Positions 1-9,803 of a stretch of DNA of 64,000 nucleotides are shown here, piece after piece (within the stretch, counting starts at the first letter, position 1; the number at the start of each line of letters is the position of its first letter). The notes beneath the pieces were generated by a model. That model did not search any database. It worked only from the letters and a program-made list of their open reading frames with translations, and was not told the DNA's origin. This DNA comes from Clostridium sp. Marseille-Q2269 (GTDB taxonomy: Bacteria; Bacillota; Clostridia; Clostridiales; Clostridiaceae), in the NCBI RefSeq assembly GCF_943736985.1, contig NZ_CALSFS010000002.1, positions 124,001 through 188,000 on the forward strand, read 5' to 3'. A program made the position numbers and the translations under genes.

Positions 1-1559
1 TTCCACTTACTACGTGTTCCATCAAAGTTTTTACACTTCTATTATATCCTTCATAGTGCTTTTCCAAATTTGAAAGCATATGATAATTTGCTTCTAATCT
101 ACTATAGGCCGCATTCTTCTCCTTTAGCTTTTTCTCTTTATTATTAAGAGATATTTTTAAAGAGGATATATTTCTACTGTTTTCTTTCAATTTATCTTCT
201 AATAAAACTATATTTTCTTTTAGAGTTCTTATTTCCTTTTCTATATCTTCTCTAGTTTTTATATTTATATTTATAGAATTTATATAACTATCGCAGGAAT
301 TCTTTATATTATCTAATTTATTTTTCAAGTTTATTATTTCATTTTCCATTACATATATTTCATTGTTAAGATTTGAAGTATCACTTAGTATTTCTATTTC
401 TTCAGATTTTAATATCTTTAATTTTTCCTCTTTTTCCTTTAATTCTTTATCAAAATTATTTATATTACTTTTTTTTATTTATTTCTTCTCTTAAATAAGT
501 TTCTTCTTGTTTCAAGTTATTTAATTTATTTTCCAATTCTTGTTTTTCTTTTAAATAATTTTGTAATCTTTCCTCATTAGTCTTTAATGTATTTTCTTTC
601 ACTTTTATATTATCTTTTAAATTTTTTATTTTTTCTTTTAATAATATATTTTGATTTTCTATATCTTTATTTTTATCCTTATTATAATAATATTCTTCTT
701 TATTCTTGCTATTATCTTTATCTAAAAGCTCTAGTTCATGACTAAGCTTTGAACACATATTTTTATACTGATCTTTTTCATTTTTTAAGTTATCTATATT
801 TTCACTTAAAGAAACCATATTATTATTTATGTTTTCTAAATCTTTTTCTATTTTATCTATAGAATATATCATAATATTCACTTCTTTATTCTTTAACTGT
901 TCTGATAATTCTAAAAACTTTTTAGCTTTAATACTGTCCTCTTTAAGTGGCTCTATTCTTTCTTCATAGGTATTTAATATATCTTTTATTCTTACAAGAT
1001 TTTGTTCTGTATTAGAAAGTTTTTTGTCAGCTTCTTCTTTTCTCCATTTAAATTTCACTATTCCTGCAGCTTCTTCTAAAAGACTTCTTCTTTCCTCTGG
1101 TTTTCCACTTAAAACTGCTTCTATCTTACCTTGTCCTATTATAGAGTATCCTTCTTTACCTATACCAGTATCCATAAATAATTCTTGTATATCTTTAAGT
1201 CTACATTGAGTATTATTTATATAATATTCACTTTCACCAGATCTATATAGTCGCCTAGTTATAGTTACTTCTGTATATTCTATAGGCAATTCTTTATCAC
1301 TATTATCTAATATCAACGAAACCTGACAAAGACCTACTTGTTTTCTATATTGTGTGCCAGCAAATATAACATCTTCCATTTTACTTCCTCTTAAAGATTT
1401 TACACTTTGTTCTCCTAATACCCATCTTACTGCATCAGATATATTGCTTTTTCCACTTCCATTAGGTCCTACTATTGCTGTGACTCCTTGTTTGAATAAT
1501 AATTCAGTTTTATCTGCAAAAGATTTAAAACCTCTTATTTCAATTGATTTTAAAAACAT
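1..1559 (-). CDS. smc: Chromosome partition protein Smc, 5' part, cut by window edge and frameshifted
   Basis: Smc is the condensin-like ATPase that compacts and segregates the chromosome. The ATPase head is clear: Walker A GPNGSGKS near residue 31, the KSLRGSKMEDVIFAG region, and a signature-like GIGKEGYSIIGQGKIE stretch, followed by a long Lys/Glu/Asn coiled coil. I place the start at the ATG at 1559, which has GGAG nine bases upstream, not at the TTG at 1568. Frame 0 stops at 465, directly after a run of eight T (469-476; A8 in the mRNA). Removing one A restores an open frame to base 1 that continues the coiled coil. The gene is therefore frameshifted here, by sequencing error, mutation or slippage. 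The full protein would be about 1190 aa; the hinge and C-terminal head lie outside the window. Confidence 0.93.
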
Positions 1560-1571
1560 GTGGTACAACTC

Positions 1572-1670
1572 CTATCTGGCAAAAAACATTGGTAATATAC
1601 TAGCAATAAATACAATAGCCATAACAGCAACTAAAACTTTAGTCATTTTTTCTCTTTTTTCTCTTTTCAT
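1572..1670 (-). CDS. Small single-pass membrane protein (DUF4044-like), 32 aa
   Basis: The ORF encodes 32 residues: a basic N-terminus (MKREKREKMTK) followed by one hydrophobic helix (VLVAVMAIVFIASILPMFF) and a final Ala-Arg. A strong ribosome-binding site (AAAGGGAGG) lies about 10 bases before the ATG at 1670. The stop codon is 13 bases before the smc start, so the two are probably co-transcribed. A basic head plus one helix of this size matches the small DUF4044 family of Firmicutes as I remember it; no function is known to me. Confidence 0.7.
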   Translation of the reverse strand: MKREKREKMTKVLVAVMAIVFIASILPMFFAR

Positions 1671-1760
1671 TTAAATTTTACCTCCCTTTAAAAACAACAT
1701 CATTAAATAGTTTATTATATATAAAAAAAAATATCAATTAGTAAACCTTAAAATATATAT

Positions 1761-1785
1761 CCCCACTGAGTATAAAACAGCGGGG
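1761..1785 (-). terminator. Hairpin after the radical SAM gene
   Basis: CCCCACTG and CAGCGGGG form an 8-bp stem with one mismatch and a 9-base loop, 33 bases past the stop codon of the radical SAM gene. The following sequence is AU-rich but has no clean U-tract, so termination may be weak. Confidence 0.5.
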
Positions 1786-1817
1786 ACAGTAAAATTCCTA
1801 TTAACTTGATACTTATA

Positions 1818-2912
1818 TTATTCTTTATGTATAAGTTTTTTTCCTTCTTGTGAAAGCTTGCTCATATAATTTTTTATAGATATATGTTTTTCATCTTCAC
1901 CATTTTTAACAATTATGCTTCCTCTATCTAGCTCTCTATGTTGAATGACTTTAATTTTTTCAATTTTATTTTTATGTATAAATTCGTTAAAAAATTGCTT
2001 ACTATTACAATACAACTTAGATATATCTTTATTATTTATGTGAATTTCTAAATCTTTTAATTGATTTTCCTTAAAAGAAAAAATAGCTTCATTTATGATT
2101 TTTCCTTCCACTAACTCTCTAAAAGCTGGATGAAAAGGCCCTGCTAACACATCTTTATTTTCGTTTATTTCCTCTGTGGGCTGAAGACCTATTCTTATAA
2201 CATTTACTCCTTCTTTCTCATACATAGAATATAATATTTTACTTATATCTATAGCTTCTTCTAATGTATATGGTGTATATGTTCCTTTTTTAAGCATATA
2301 TTCCATAGGAGTATCCTTTATTACCAAAGATGGATATATTCTTGCTATATCCGGTTTCATATCTAAAGATTTTATAACTGTCTCTACGTCCTTTTTGAAC
2401 GTATCTTGTGGGAGTCCTAACATTATTTGATGCCCCAAAGTAAATCCATATTCTTTTATAAGCCTAGAAGCTTTCTCAACATCTTCTATAGAATGTCCTC
2501 TTCCTGATTTTAAAAGAACTTCTTTGTCCAAAGATTGAACTCCTAATTCAATTATATCTGCAGAGTATTCTTTTAGATTATCTAATATTTCTCTATTTAT
2601 ATAGTCTGGCCTTGTAGACATATGTATATAATCTATTTTTCCCTTATCCTTATACTCCTTTGCAACTTTTAAAAGGCTCTTCTGTCTTTCTATAGGTATT
2701 CCTGTAAAGGTGCCTCCAAAAAAAGAAACTTCTAAAATTGAATTTTCTCTTTTTATAGTGTTTATGTAAATCTCTATAGTTTTTCTTACATAATCTTCAT
2801 CTATTATTTCGTCTTTTTCTCCAGTTATCTTATGCTGGTTACAGAAAACACAGTTATGTGGGCATCCTTCTTGAGCTACAAATATTGGTATTATATAATG
2901 GTTTTTACTCAT
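1818..2912 (-). CDS. Radical SAM protein, Elp3-like without an acetyltransferase domain
   Basis: The protein has the radical SAM cysteine motif CPHNCVFC near residue 17, which binds a 4Fe-4S cluster, and the glycine-rich SFFGGTFTG stretch, followed by a TIM-barrel-like body with DIIELGVQSLD and HQIMLGLP motifs. This pattern belongs to the COG1243/Elp3-like group. At 364 aa it lacks the C-terminal acetyltransferase domain of true Elp3, so tRNA uridine modification should not be assumed. Start ATG 2912 has AGGTGA five bases upstream, inside the end of rnc, so the two genes overlap and are translationally coupled. The substrate is unknown to me. Confidence 0.8.
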   Translation of the reverse strand: MSKNHYIIPIFVAQEGCPHNCVFCNQHKITGEKDEIIDEDYVRKTIEIYINTIKRENSILEVSFFGGTFTGIPIERQKSLLKVAKEYKDKGKIDYIHMSTRPDYINREILDNLKEYSADIIELGVQSLDKEVLLKSGRGHSIEDVEKASRLIKEYGFTLGHQIMLGLPQDTFKKDVETVIKSLDMKPDIARIYPSLVIKDTPMEYMLKKGTYTPYTLEEAIDISKILYSMYEKEGVNVIRIGLQPTEEINENKDVLAGPFHPAFRELVEGKIINEAIFSFKENQLKDLEIHINNKDISKLYCNSKQFFNEFIHKNKIEKIKVIQHRELDRGSIIVKNGEDEKHISIKNYMSKLSQEGKKLIHKE

Positions 2913-3609
2913 GTTTATCACCTAAATTCTTTAATGCCTGTTTTGCTGCATTTTGTTCTGCTTCCTTTTTGCTATAACCTATTCCTGTTCCACACACTTC
3001 ATTATCTATAGTTACATTGGTAAAAAACTTTCTTCTATGAGGAGGACCTTCCTGTTTTAGTAATTCATAATTTATACTAAGATCATTATTTTGTTGCACT
3101 ATTTCTTGTAATGTAGTCTTATAATCTAATATTATTTCGTCTCTCATAGCTTTCTCTATTACTTCTTTAAAATTTTCCATAACAAACTTTCTTGATTCTT
3201 CCAATCCTTTATCCAGATATATAGCAGCTATTATAGATTCTACACAATCTGCTAGTATAGATACTCGCTCTCTTCCCCCAGTCAATTCCTCCCCTTTACT
3301 CATCTGTAGGTAAACACCTAAGTCCCATTTCTTAGCTATTTCATAAAGGGAATTCTCACAAACTATTATAGCTCTCTTCCTTGTAAGTTCTCCTTCTTTC
3401 TTATCTTCATACTTTTGATATAGATGTTCCGATATTATAAGTTGCAATACAGAATCTCCTAAAAATTCTAGTCTCTCATAATATTTTATATTTTTCTTAC
3501 CATTAGCATATGAACTATGAGTTAATGCTACATCTAATAATTTCTCATCTTTAAAACATACTTTAAGTTTGTACTGAAGCTCTTTTAAAATATCTTGCCT
3601 ATTTCTCAA
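2905..3609 (-). CDS. rnc: Ribonuclease III
   Basis: RNase III cleaves double-stranded RNA in rRNA maturation and mRNA turnover. The N-terminal catalytic domain carries the signature ERLEFLGDSVLQL and the second acidic site ADCVESIIAAIYLD. The C-terminal double-stranded RNA-binding domain ends with GIGYSKKEAEQNAAKQAL. The length (about 234 aa) is normal. A GTG at 3618 overlaps the Shine-Dalgarno sequence AGGGAG, so the TTG at 3609, eight bases after it, is the more likely start. The order acpP-rnc-(radical SAM)-smc is typical of Clostridium. Confidence 0.96.
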   Translation of the reverse strand: MRNRQDILKELQYKLKVCFKDEKLLDVALTHSSYANGKKNIKYYERLEFLGDSVLQLIISEHLYQKYEDKKEGELTRKRAIIVCENSLYEIAKKWDLGVYLQMSKGEELTGGRERVSILADCVESIIAAIYLDKGLEESRKFVMENFKEVIEKAMRDEIILDYKTTLQEIVQQNNDLSINYELLKQEGPPHRRKFFTNVTIDNEVCGTGIGYSKKEAEQNAAKQALKNLGDKHE

Positions 3610-3687
3610 TTTTTTCACTCCCTAGAAGTTCATTCTTCAGTATATTTATTAAATAAACTCAAGAATAAACTTATGTTTTAATATAAA

Positions 3688-3708
3688 ATCCCCGCTAAAA
3701 GCGGGGAT
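3688..3708 (-). terminator. Terminator after acpP
   Basis: A perfect 9-bp stem (ATCCCCGCT/AGCGGGGAT) with a three-base loop lies 9 bases after the acpP stop and is followed on the minus strand by TTTATATT. It separates acpP from rnc and may also act as an RNA stability element. Confidence 0.7.
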
Positions 3709-3716
3709 AAAATCAA

Positions 3717-3950
3717 TTATTCCTCAGTATGTGATTTTATGTAGTCAACTACATTTCCCACTGTAGAAATTTTTTCTGCATCTTCATCTGGTATTTCTAA
3801 ATCAAATTCAGTTTCTAATGCCATTATTAGTTCAACTATATCAAGCGAATCAGCACCTAAATCATCAACAAAAGATGATTCCATTTTTATTTCTTCTTCA
3901 TCTATGCTTAATTGTTCTGCTATTGTAGCTTTTATTTTTTCAAATATCAT
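3717..3950 (-). CDS. acpP: Acyl carrier protein
   Basis: ACP carries growing acyl chains in type II fatty acid synthesis. The protein is 77 aa and strongly acidic. The 4'-phosphopantetheine attachment motif GADSLDIVE places the modified serine near residue 35. Start ATG 3950 follows a strong AGGAGG by about 10 bases; the GTG three codons earlier sits within the spacer of that site. plsX lies directly upstream, which matches the usual plsX-acpP pairing of phospholipid and fatty acid genes. Confidence 0.97.
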   Translation of the reverse strand: MIFEKIKATIAEQLSIDEEEIKMESSFVDDLGADSLDIVELIMALETEFDLEIPDEDAEKISTVGNVVDYIKSHTEE

Positions 3951-4027
3951 TTGTGTCACCTCCTAATGCTTTATACATAAATAATATTACATAACTATTT
4001 ATACGTCAATATATTCATGAAGTTACA

Positions 4028-5035
4028 TTATATATTATTTTCTATTAAATTTTCTAAATTATTCTCTATTTCCTGAATTATCTTTTTATCATAACAAATT
4101 TTAGCCTGTCTTATGGCATTTTTAAAGGCTTTTGCATCTGAACTTCCATGAGCCTTTATACATATACCTTTGGATCCTAAAAAAGGAGATCCACCATACT
4201 CTGTATAATCAAATTTCTTTTTAAAATCCTTAAATACAGGTTTTAACAATGCCCCTCCTATTTTTCCTCTAGTAGAAGACATTATTTCTTCCTTAAGCAT
4301 GGAAAATAGATTTAAAGCTACACCCTCATAAGTTTTTAATACAGTATTTCCTACAAATCCATCACACACTGCAATATTTATTTCTCCTTTTGGTATATCT
4401 CTTGGCTCTATATTTCCAACAAAATTTAAATCTGTAGTTTCTAATAATTTATATGTAGCTTTTGTAAGCTCATTACCTTTTTCTTGTTCAGCACCTATGT
4501 TTACTAGACCAACTGAAGGATTTTTAACACCTAAAACATTTTGAAAATATACTTTTCCCATCATAGCAAATTGAACTAAATATTCTGCCCTGCAATCTAC
4601 ATTAGCTCCAGCATCTGCTATCATAAAAGGTGCTTTTGCTCCTGGAAGCAATGGTGCTAAACAAACTCTATTTATGCCTTTTATTCTGCCTAATACAAAA
4701 GTAGCTCCTGCCATCAAAGCTCCTGTACTCCCTGCAGATATTACAGCCTGAGCCTTATTATATTTTACTAATTCCAAAGCGCGAACCATACTAGAATCCT
4801 TTTTCCTTCTTATAGCTTTTACAGGTGCTTCATTAGTACTTACCACTTCTTCAGCATTTAGTATCTCTATTTTATCTCCCTTATATTCTCTTTTATCTAA
4901 TTCATTTTTTATTAATTGCTCTTTACCTGTTATTATTATATGTATACCTTCATATTCTTTTACCGCTTGTATACAACCTTCTACTACTAATTCTGGAGCA
5001 AAATCTCCTCCCATACCATCTACAGCTATTATCAT
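4028..5035 (-). CDS. plsX: Phosphate acyltransferase PlsX
   Basis: PlsX converts acyl-ACP to acyl-phosphate, the donor for glycerol-3-phosphate acylation by PlsY. The protein opens with [14 protein letters not shown] and contains the family stretch [21 protein letters not shown] and the later [10 protein letters not shown] segment. The length of 335 aa is standard. The start has AAAGGAAG eight bases upstream. It sits between rpmF and acpP, an order conserved across Firmicutes. No fapR gene lies upstream here, unlike Bacillus. Confidence 0.97.
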   Translation of the reverse strand: MIIAVDGMGGDFAPELVVEGCIQAVKEYEGIHIIITGKEQLIKNELDKREYKGDKIEILNAEEVVSTNEAPVKAIRRKKDSSMVRALELVKYNKAQAVISAGSTGALMAGATFVLGRIKGINRVCLAPLLPGAKAPFMIADAGANVDCRAEYLVQFAMMGKVYFQNVLGVKNPSVGLVNIGAEQEKGNELTKATYKLLETTDLNFVGNIEPRDIPKGEINIAVCDGFVGNTVLKTYEGVALNLFSMLKEEIMSSTRGKIGGALLKPVFKDFKKKFDYTEYGGSPFLGSKGICIKAHGSSDAKAFKNAIRQAKICYDKKIIQEIENNLENLIENNI

Positions 5036-5095
5036 GACATCACTTCCTTTCTAATATAAAGTATAATCTAATTATTTTTCTTTCACAAGAAAAAA

Positions 5096-5116
5096 AGAAA
5101 GCCACAAGGCTTCCTT
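5096..5116 (-). terminator. Terminator after rpmF
   Basis: A short GC stem (AAGCC/GGCTT with ACAA loop) is followed on the minus strand by a T-run, 8 bases past the rpmF stop. It lies in the 88-bp gap between rpmF and plsX. Confidence 0.6.
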
Positions 5117-5123
5117 TTTATAA

Positions 5124-5306
5124 TTATTTATCGTTTGATACAACTTCTTTGCCATTGTAATATCCACAACTTTTACATACTCTATGAGTAAGTTTCATTT
5201 CGTGACATTGAGGGCACTCAACGATTCCTGGTAAGCTTAGCTTGAAAGTTTGAGCTTTTCTAGAATCTCTTTTTGCCTTTGAAGTTTTTCTCGCTGGATT
5301 TCCCAC
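5124..5306 (-). CDS. rpmF: 50S ribosomal protein L32
   Basis: L32 is a small zinc-ribbon protein of the large subunit. The sequence begins [18 protein letters not shown], diagnostic for L32, and has the zinc ligands CPQC and CKSC. The start is a GTG at 5306, with AAGGAGG about eight bases before it. It follows yceD by 13 bases, the usual yceD-rpmF pair. Confidence 0.96.
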   Translation of the reverse strand: MGNPARKTSKAKRDSRKAQTFKLSLPGIVECPQCHEMKLTHRVCKSCGYYNGKEVVSNDK

Positions 5307-5319
5307 TGTAAACACCTCC

Positions 5320-5820
5320 TTACTGAGCAGAAAAAAAGTCTTTTAGTTTTGCCAACCTTGGATCTATATTTTTTTCGCATTTGCATTTTGAAAAATTTAA
5401 ATTAGCACCGCATTGTTGGCATAAGCCTTTACAATTTTCCTTACAGAGTTTCTTTATTGGTAATTCTATAATTATGTTATTTTCTATAACCTCTGTAACA
5501 TCAATAGCTTCATCTTCTAGTAAAATAATATCATCATCTTCACATTGGTGATTATTTGTAAAACTCTCATGTATCTCTGTGTCAACATGGTATTTAAACT
5601 TTTGAAGACATCTTGAACAAGAAAGCTCAATTTCTGCACTTAACTTTCCACTTAAAGTCAATATATCATCAGACATACTAACTACCCCGTCTAATGTTGG
5701 TGCTTCTAAATAAAGAATTTCTTCATCTCCGTTAAAAAATTTTGTTGCATCTTCTAACTTTAAATGAATATCTTTACTTAATTTTACTTTTTTTATTAAA
5801 TCGGATACATCTAAATTCAT
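5320..5820 (-). CDS. yceD: DUF177 (YceD) family protein
   Basis: This 166-aa protein belongs to the YceD/DUF177 family encoded next to rpmF and linked to 23S rRNA accumulation. A four-cysteine set is visible in the C-terminal half ([13 protein letters not shown]), preceded by [11 protein letters not shown] in the middle. The start is the ATG at 5820, preceded by GAGGTG. The upstream codons of the longer frame lack a ribosome-binding site. Confidence 0.88.
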   Translation of the reverse strand: MNLDVSDLIKKVKLSKDIHLKLEDATKFFNGDEEILYLEAPTLDGVVSMSDDILTLSGKLSAEIELSCSRCLQKFKYHVDTEIHESFTNNHQCEDDDIILLEDEAIDVTEVIENNIIIELPIKKLCKENCKGLCQQCGANLNFSKCKCEKNIDPRLAKLKDFFSAQ

Positions 5821-5937
5821 AAAATTCACCTCAATTATAGCAACCACAATTTATTATATAAAGGGCATATTAAAAAGTCAAGTATTTTATATGGAAATCT
5901 AAGTTATTATCCCTATATTTGTCTCTTACACTACTTA

Positions 5938-7131
5938 CTATTTAGATGTTATTTCTTTAGTATCTCTTGCTATCATTAATTCTTCATCAGTTGGTATAAC
6001 AAATACTTTCACCTTTGAATCAGGTGTACTTATTTCCATTTGTTTTCCTCTTTGTTTGTTCTTTTCATTATCTATTTTAATTCCTAAGTATTCTAATCCA
6101 TTTAAAATTTCTAATCTACTAATTGCTGAATTTTCTCCTAATCCTGCTGTAAATACTATAGCGTCTACACCATTTAATACTGCTGTGTAAGCTCCTATTG
6201 TACGTCTTACAGTATAATGATATACATCTAAAGCCAATTTAGCTCTTTTGTTTCCTTCCTCTGCAGCTCCTTCTATATCTCTAAAATCGCTGCTTACACC
6301 TGATAATCCTAATACACCTGATTTTTTATTTATAATAGTATCTACTTCATCTGGTGACATTTTTAATTCTCTTTCCATGAAAAGTAGTATAGCTGGATCT
6401 ATATCTCCGCATCTAGTTCCCATTGCTAAACCTGCAAGTGGAGTGAATCCCATAGAAGTCTCTACTGACTTTCCATCTTTTACTGCACATAAACTTGCTC
6501 CATTTCCTAAATGACAAGTTATTACTTTCATATCTTTAAGATCTTTTCCCATCATTTCCGCTGCAACACCAGATACATATCTATGTGATGTTCCATGGAA
6601 TCCATATTTTCTTATGCCATTTTTCTCATATAATTCATATGGTAATGGATACATGTATGCATAATCTGGTAATGTTTGATGGAATGCTGTATCAAATACT
6701 GCTACCATTGGAGTTTGAGGCATAAGTTCTCTACAAGCATTTATTCCTATTATGTTTGGTGGATTATGAAGTGGTGCTAATTTTACGCAATCTTCTAAAG
6801 CTTTCATAACTTCATCATCTATAAGTACTGAATTAGCATATTTTTCTCCACCATGAACAACTCTATGGCCTACTGCTGCTATTTCTGACATATCAGATAT
6901 TACACCGTGATCTTTATCTACTAAAGCTTTTAGAACTAATTCTATAGCTTTTTTGTGATCTTTCATAGGTTCTTCTATTATATATTTCTCTCCATTAACC
7001 TTTTGAGTTAATATTGAACCTTCTATTCCTATTCTTTCTACTAAACCCTTTGCTAAAGCCTGTTCTGAAGTCATATCTATTAACTGATATTTTAATGATG
7101 AACTTCCACAGTTAACTACTAGTATTTTCAT
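5938..7131 (-). CDS. ackA: Acetate kinase
   Basis: Acetate kinase makes ATP from acetyl phosphate, the energy-yielding last step of acetate formation from amino-acid fermentation. The signature [12 protein letters not shown] is at the N-terminus, and the phosphate-binding HRVVHGG, CHLGNG and FTAGLGENS segments follow in order. The length is 397 aa. Start ATG 7131 has AAGGGTGG eight bases upstream. pta lies immediately upstream with a 130-bp gap holding a strong hairpin. Confidence 0.97.
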   Translation of the reverse strand: MKILVVNCGSSSLKYQLIDMTSEQALAKGLVERIGIEGSILTQKVNGEKYIIEEPMKDHKKAIELVLKALVDKDHGVISDMSEIAAVGHRVVHGGEKYANSVLIDDEVMKALEDCVKLAPLHNPPNIIGINACRELMPQTPMVAVFDTAFHQTLPDYAYMYPLPYELYEKNGIRKYGFHGTSHRYVSGVAAEMMGKDLKDMKVITCHLGNGASLCAVKDGKSVETSMGFTPLAGLAMGTRCGDIDPAILLFMERELKMSPDEVDTIINKKSGVLGLSGVSSDFRDIEGAAEEGNKRAKLALDVYHYTVRRTIGAYTAVLNGVDAIVFTAGLGENSAISRLEILNGLEYLGIKIDNEKNKQRGKQMEISTPDSKVKVFVIPTDEELMIARDTKEITSK

Positions 7132-7216
7132 TAATTTTCCACCCTTCATCTATACGTTTTATATAAAATTTAATAGATTTAATACATAAATAAACCTATT
7201 TTAAAATTTATTATAT

Positions 7217-7259
7217 TAACACATTAATTTATTATCTAAAACAATAAATTAATGTGTTA
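7217..7259 (-). other. Intergenic hairpin between pta and ackA
   Basis: TAACACATTAATTTATT pairs perfectly with AATAAATTAATGTGTTA (17 bp) around a 9-base loop. It is AT-rich and not followed by a clear U-tract. It may be a partial terminator or an RNA-processing and stability element that sets the pta:ackA ratio. Confidence 0.55.
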
Positions 7260-7280
7260 TATAAATCTTTAAATATTAAA

Positions 7281-8279
7281 TTACATATTTTGTGCTTGAA
7301 CTGCTGTAACAACAACCACATTAACTATATCATCGCTACTGCATCCTCTTGATAAATCATTAATAGGTTTTGCAAATCCTTGACATATTGGTCCTATTGC
7401 ACTAGCATTTGCAAATCTTTGAACTAATTTATATCCTATATTTCCTGCTTGCAGGTCTGGAAATACTAAAACATTAGCTTTTCCTGCAACATTACTATCT
7501 GGTGCCTTTAAATCTGCAACCTTTGGCACTATAGAAGCATCTAGTTGTAATTCACCATCTATATCAATATCTGGCCTTCTTTCTTTTGCTATTTTTGTAG
7601 CTTCTGATACTTTATCTACTAGATCATGTTTTGCACTTCCTCTTGTTGAAAAAGATAACATAGCTACTTTAGGTTCTATGTCACATAAAGTTTTAGCAGT
7701 TTCTGCTGTAGATATAGCTATTGAGGCTAATTCATCTGCTGTTGGGTTAGGATTAACAGCGCAATCTGCAAATAAAAGCATACCATTTTTACCATAATCA
7801 CAATTTGGAACTTCCATTATAAATGTACTTGAAACAACAGATGCTCCTTTAGCTGTTTTAACTATTTGTAATCCAGGTCTTAATAAATCTCCTGTAGTAT
7901 GTATAGCACCAGATACTAATCCATCTGCATCTTCCATTTTAACCATCATTGTGGCAAAATATATAGGGTCTTTAACTATTTGTTCTGCTTTTTCCATAGT
8001 AACACCCTTATGTTTTCTTAATTCATAAAATGCTTTTGTATATGTAGAAACTTTTTCTGAACATTGTGGGTCTATTATTTCTGCTCCATCTATAGAAACA
8101 TTTAGTTCTTTAGCTTTTGCATTTATTTTTCCTTCATTTCCTACTAAAACCATATTAGCCAATCCATTTTTTAGTATTTTTGAACAACCCTCAATATTTC
8201 TTTCTTCTTCTCCTTCTGCAAGCACTATTTTCTTTTTGTCATTTTTAGCTTTTTCCCATAAGCTTTTCATTAAGTCCAT
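7281..8279 (-). CDS. pta: Phosphate acetyltransferase
   Basis: Pta converts acetyl-CoA and phosphate to acetyl phosphate for AckA. The 332-aa length matches the short single-domain form. Motifs include KKIVLAEGEEERN at the N-terminus, DGLVSGAIHTTGD, and the C-terminal NVLVFPDLQAGNIGYKLVQR signature. The start is ATG 8279 with AAGGGAG eight bases upstream. It forms the acetate module with ackA. Confidence 0.97.
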   Translation of the reverse strand: MDLMKSLWEKAKNDKKKIVLAEGEEERNIEGCSKILKNGLANMVLVGNEGKINAKAKELNVSIDGAEIIDPQCSEKVSTYTKAFYELRKHKGVTMEKAEQIVKDPIYFATMMVKMEDADGLVSGAIHTTGDLLRPGLQIVKTAKGASVVSSTFIMEVPNCDYGKNGMLLFADCAVNPNPTADELASIAISTAETAKTLCDIEPKVAMLSFSTRGSAKHDLVDKVSEATKIAKERRPDIDIDGELQLDASIVPKVADLKAPDSNVAGKANVLVFPDLQAGNIGYKLVQRFANASAIGPICQGFAKPINDLSRGCSSDDIVNVVVVTAVQAQNM

Positions 8280-8595
8280 TAAAATTACTCCCTTCAAGTA
8301 TAAAACTCAAGCAAAATTTACACTTAACTCTAAACAATATACATTTTTTCATAAGTTTTATGTAAATTATGATAATATTTTTATATTTTAATTACTAATT
8401 ATACAAATAAATCATTTTTATTTGTTAATTATAGATAAATGTGAATACATACATATATAGTATAAACACTTTTTATTAAAATTTTCAACAATAAAATTAT
8501 AAACTTTCAAAAAAACCAGGTAAATTTTAAAATTCACCTGGTTTTTAAGATCTAATTCTTTTAAAGCTTTACAAAATAATTAAAATTATATTATA
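8280..8595. other. Intergenic region pta / TSUP permease
   Basis: This gap holds the terminator of the TSUP gene (8511-8547) and the pta promoter region. On the minus strand a TTGAAA (8483-8488) and a TATACT (8459-8464) are separated by 18 bases and form a possible sigma-A promoter about 180 bases before pta. No gene is visible. Confidence 0.4.
8511..8547 (-). terminator. Terminator after the first TSUP permease gene
   Basis: CCAGGT and ACCTGG, extended by A/T pairs on both sides, form a hairpin flanked by A-run and T-run, about 50 bases past the permease stop codon. Confidence 0.75.
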
Positions 8596-9474
8596 TTAAG
8601 AATTTACTGCTTTTTTAGATTTTGAAGCTGAGTTAAACATCATAGCTGCAGTATAAATTATTACAACAATTATTAACCATTTTAACATATCTAATGGTAA
8701 TGATTTTACTAAATAGTATGCTATAAACACACCTACAAGACCAAATATGGTTATAGCCATAGATGCTTTTCTATCATAAGCACCTTCTTTTATAAACTTA
8801 ACTGATGCTGCTGGCATTAAGAATGCACAAGATCCCATCATTATTGGGAATGCCACCTTTGGACTCATTCCTAAAGAATATACTAAAGCCATACATGGAG
8901 CATATAATCCTATTCCTAAAGTCATTAATGAACCTAATATAAAATTACCTACTATTGCTATTATAAGTTTTACACCATATAATCCAGTAGCTTCTCCACC
9001 AGCTGGCATAAACTTCAATTGTTGTGCAAGCATTACTAGAGCAACTATTACAAGTGCTACCCCCATAGCAAATTGAACCTTTTTCTCGTTCAATTTTGAT
9101 ACAACTCCTGCACCTACTACTGCACCTACAGTAGCTGCTATTAATAAAGAAAATAAGGTCAAAGGTTCTACTTCTATACCATTTATAAATAAAATGGCTT
9201 CTACAGCAACTGGTACAGTGCAGGCAACATTTAATGTTCCTGGTAAAGTTCTATCTTTTGTAAGTTTAAAATTTTTAAGTAATGCTGTGGTAGGAGCAAA
9301 GCTTCCTATTCCTAACGTATCAAAAAAATTAGTTATAAAACCTACTGTTCCTAATGCGAAAAAATTAGTTTTTTCAAGATTACCTTCTTTAGCTGCTTTT
9401 AGATAATCTACTAAAAATACAACAAAAAAGAAGATTGTTAAAATAATTAATAAACCCAAAACTATTTTTACCAC
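8596..9474 (-). CDS. TSUP (TauE/SafE) family membrane permease, copy 1
   Basis: This 292-aa protein has about eight hydrophobic helices and the internal two-fold pattern of the TSUP family: GFITNFFDTLGIGSFAPTTALL near residue 50 and GSLMTLGIGLYAPCMAL near 190. The family exports or imports small anions such as sulfite, sulfoacetate or thiosulfate; the substrate here is unknown. It lies just downstream of prdB1 behind a terminator, and a close paralogue (22503-23384) lies next to prdF. That repeated association suggests a role with proline fermentation, which is inference only. Confidence 0.85.
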   Translation of the reverse strand: MVKIVLGLLIILTIFFFVVFLVDYLKAAKEGNLEKTNFFALGTVGFITNFFDTLGIGSFAPTTALLKNFKLTKDRTLPGTLNVACTVPVAVEAILFINGIEVEPLTLFSLLIAATVGAVVGAGVVSKLNEKKVQFAMGVALVIVALVMLAQQLKFMPAGGEATGLYGVKLIIAIVGNFILGSLMTLGIGLYAPCMALVYSLGMSPKVAFPIMMGSCAFLMPAASVKFIKEGAYDRKASMAITIFGLVGVFIAYYLVKSLPLDMLKWLIIVVIIYTAAMMFNSASKSKKAVNS

Positions 9475-9803
9475 TTTCTACACCTCTTTTAATTTATTTT
9501 TACAATATAATTCTAATACAAATTTAGATTTTTTTCTATATATTTTTGATATTTTTTTAACGTTATTTTAATAATATTATACAATATTATGAATTGTTTA
9601 AAAATTTTAAATATCCATATATATTTATGTAATTTAATTTTTTCTTAAAACTTATATAATTTATCTTTTTTGTTTGTTATTTTCACTTTAACAAAATTAA
9701 AGCAAAGTAGAAATATAATTTCCGCATAATATTTACTTGCATTACATAAATTGGGTTTTCTAAAAAGAGCTCCACTTAACTAAGTAGAGCTCCTTTTAAA
9801 TTA
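9475..9803. other. Intergenic region TSUP permease / prdB1
   Basis: AT-rich spacer. It holds the prdB1 terminator at 9767-9792. I see no gene, no -24/-12 promoter and no convincing sigma-A promoter for the permease. Confidence 0.5.
9767..9792 (-). terminator. Terminator of prd operon A
   Basis: GAGCTC-CACTT pairs with AAGT-AGAGCTC (one G-T/C-A mismatch) in a stem of about 11 bp. It is 12 bases past the prdB1 stop and is followed on the minus strand by a T-run. Confidence 0.85.
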
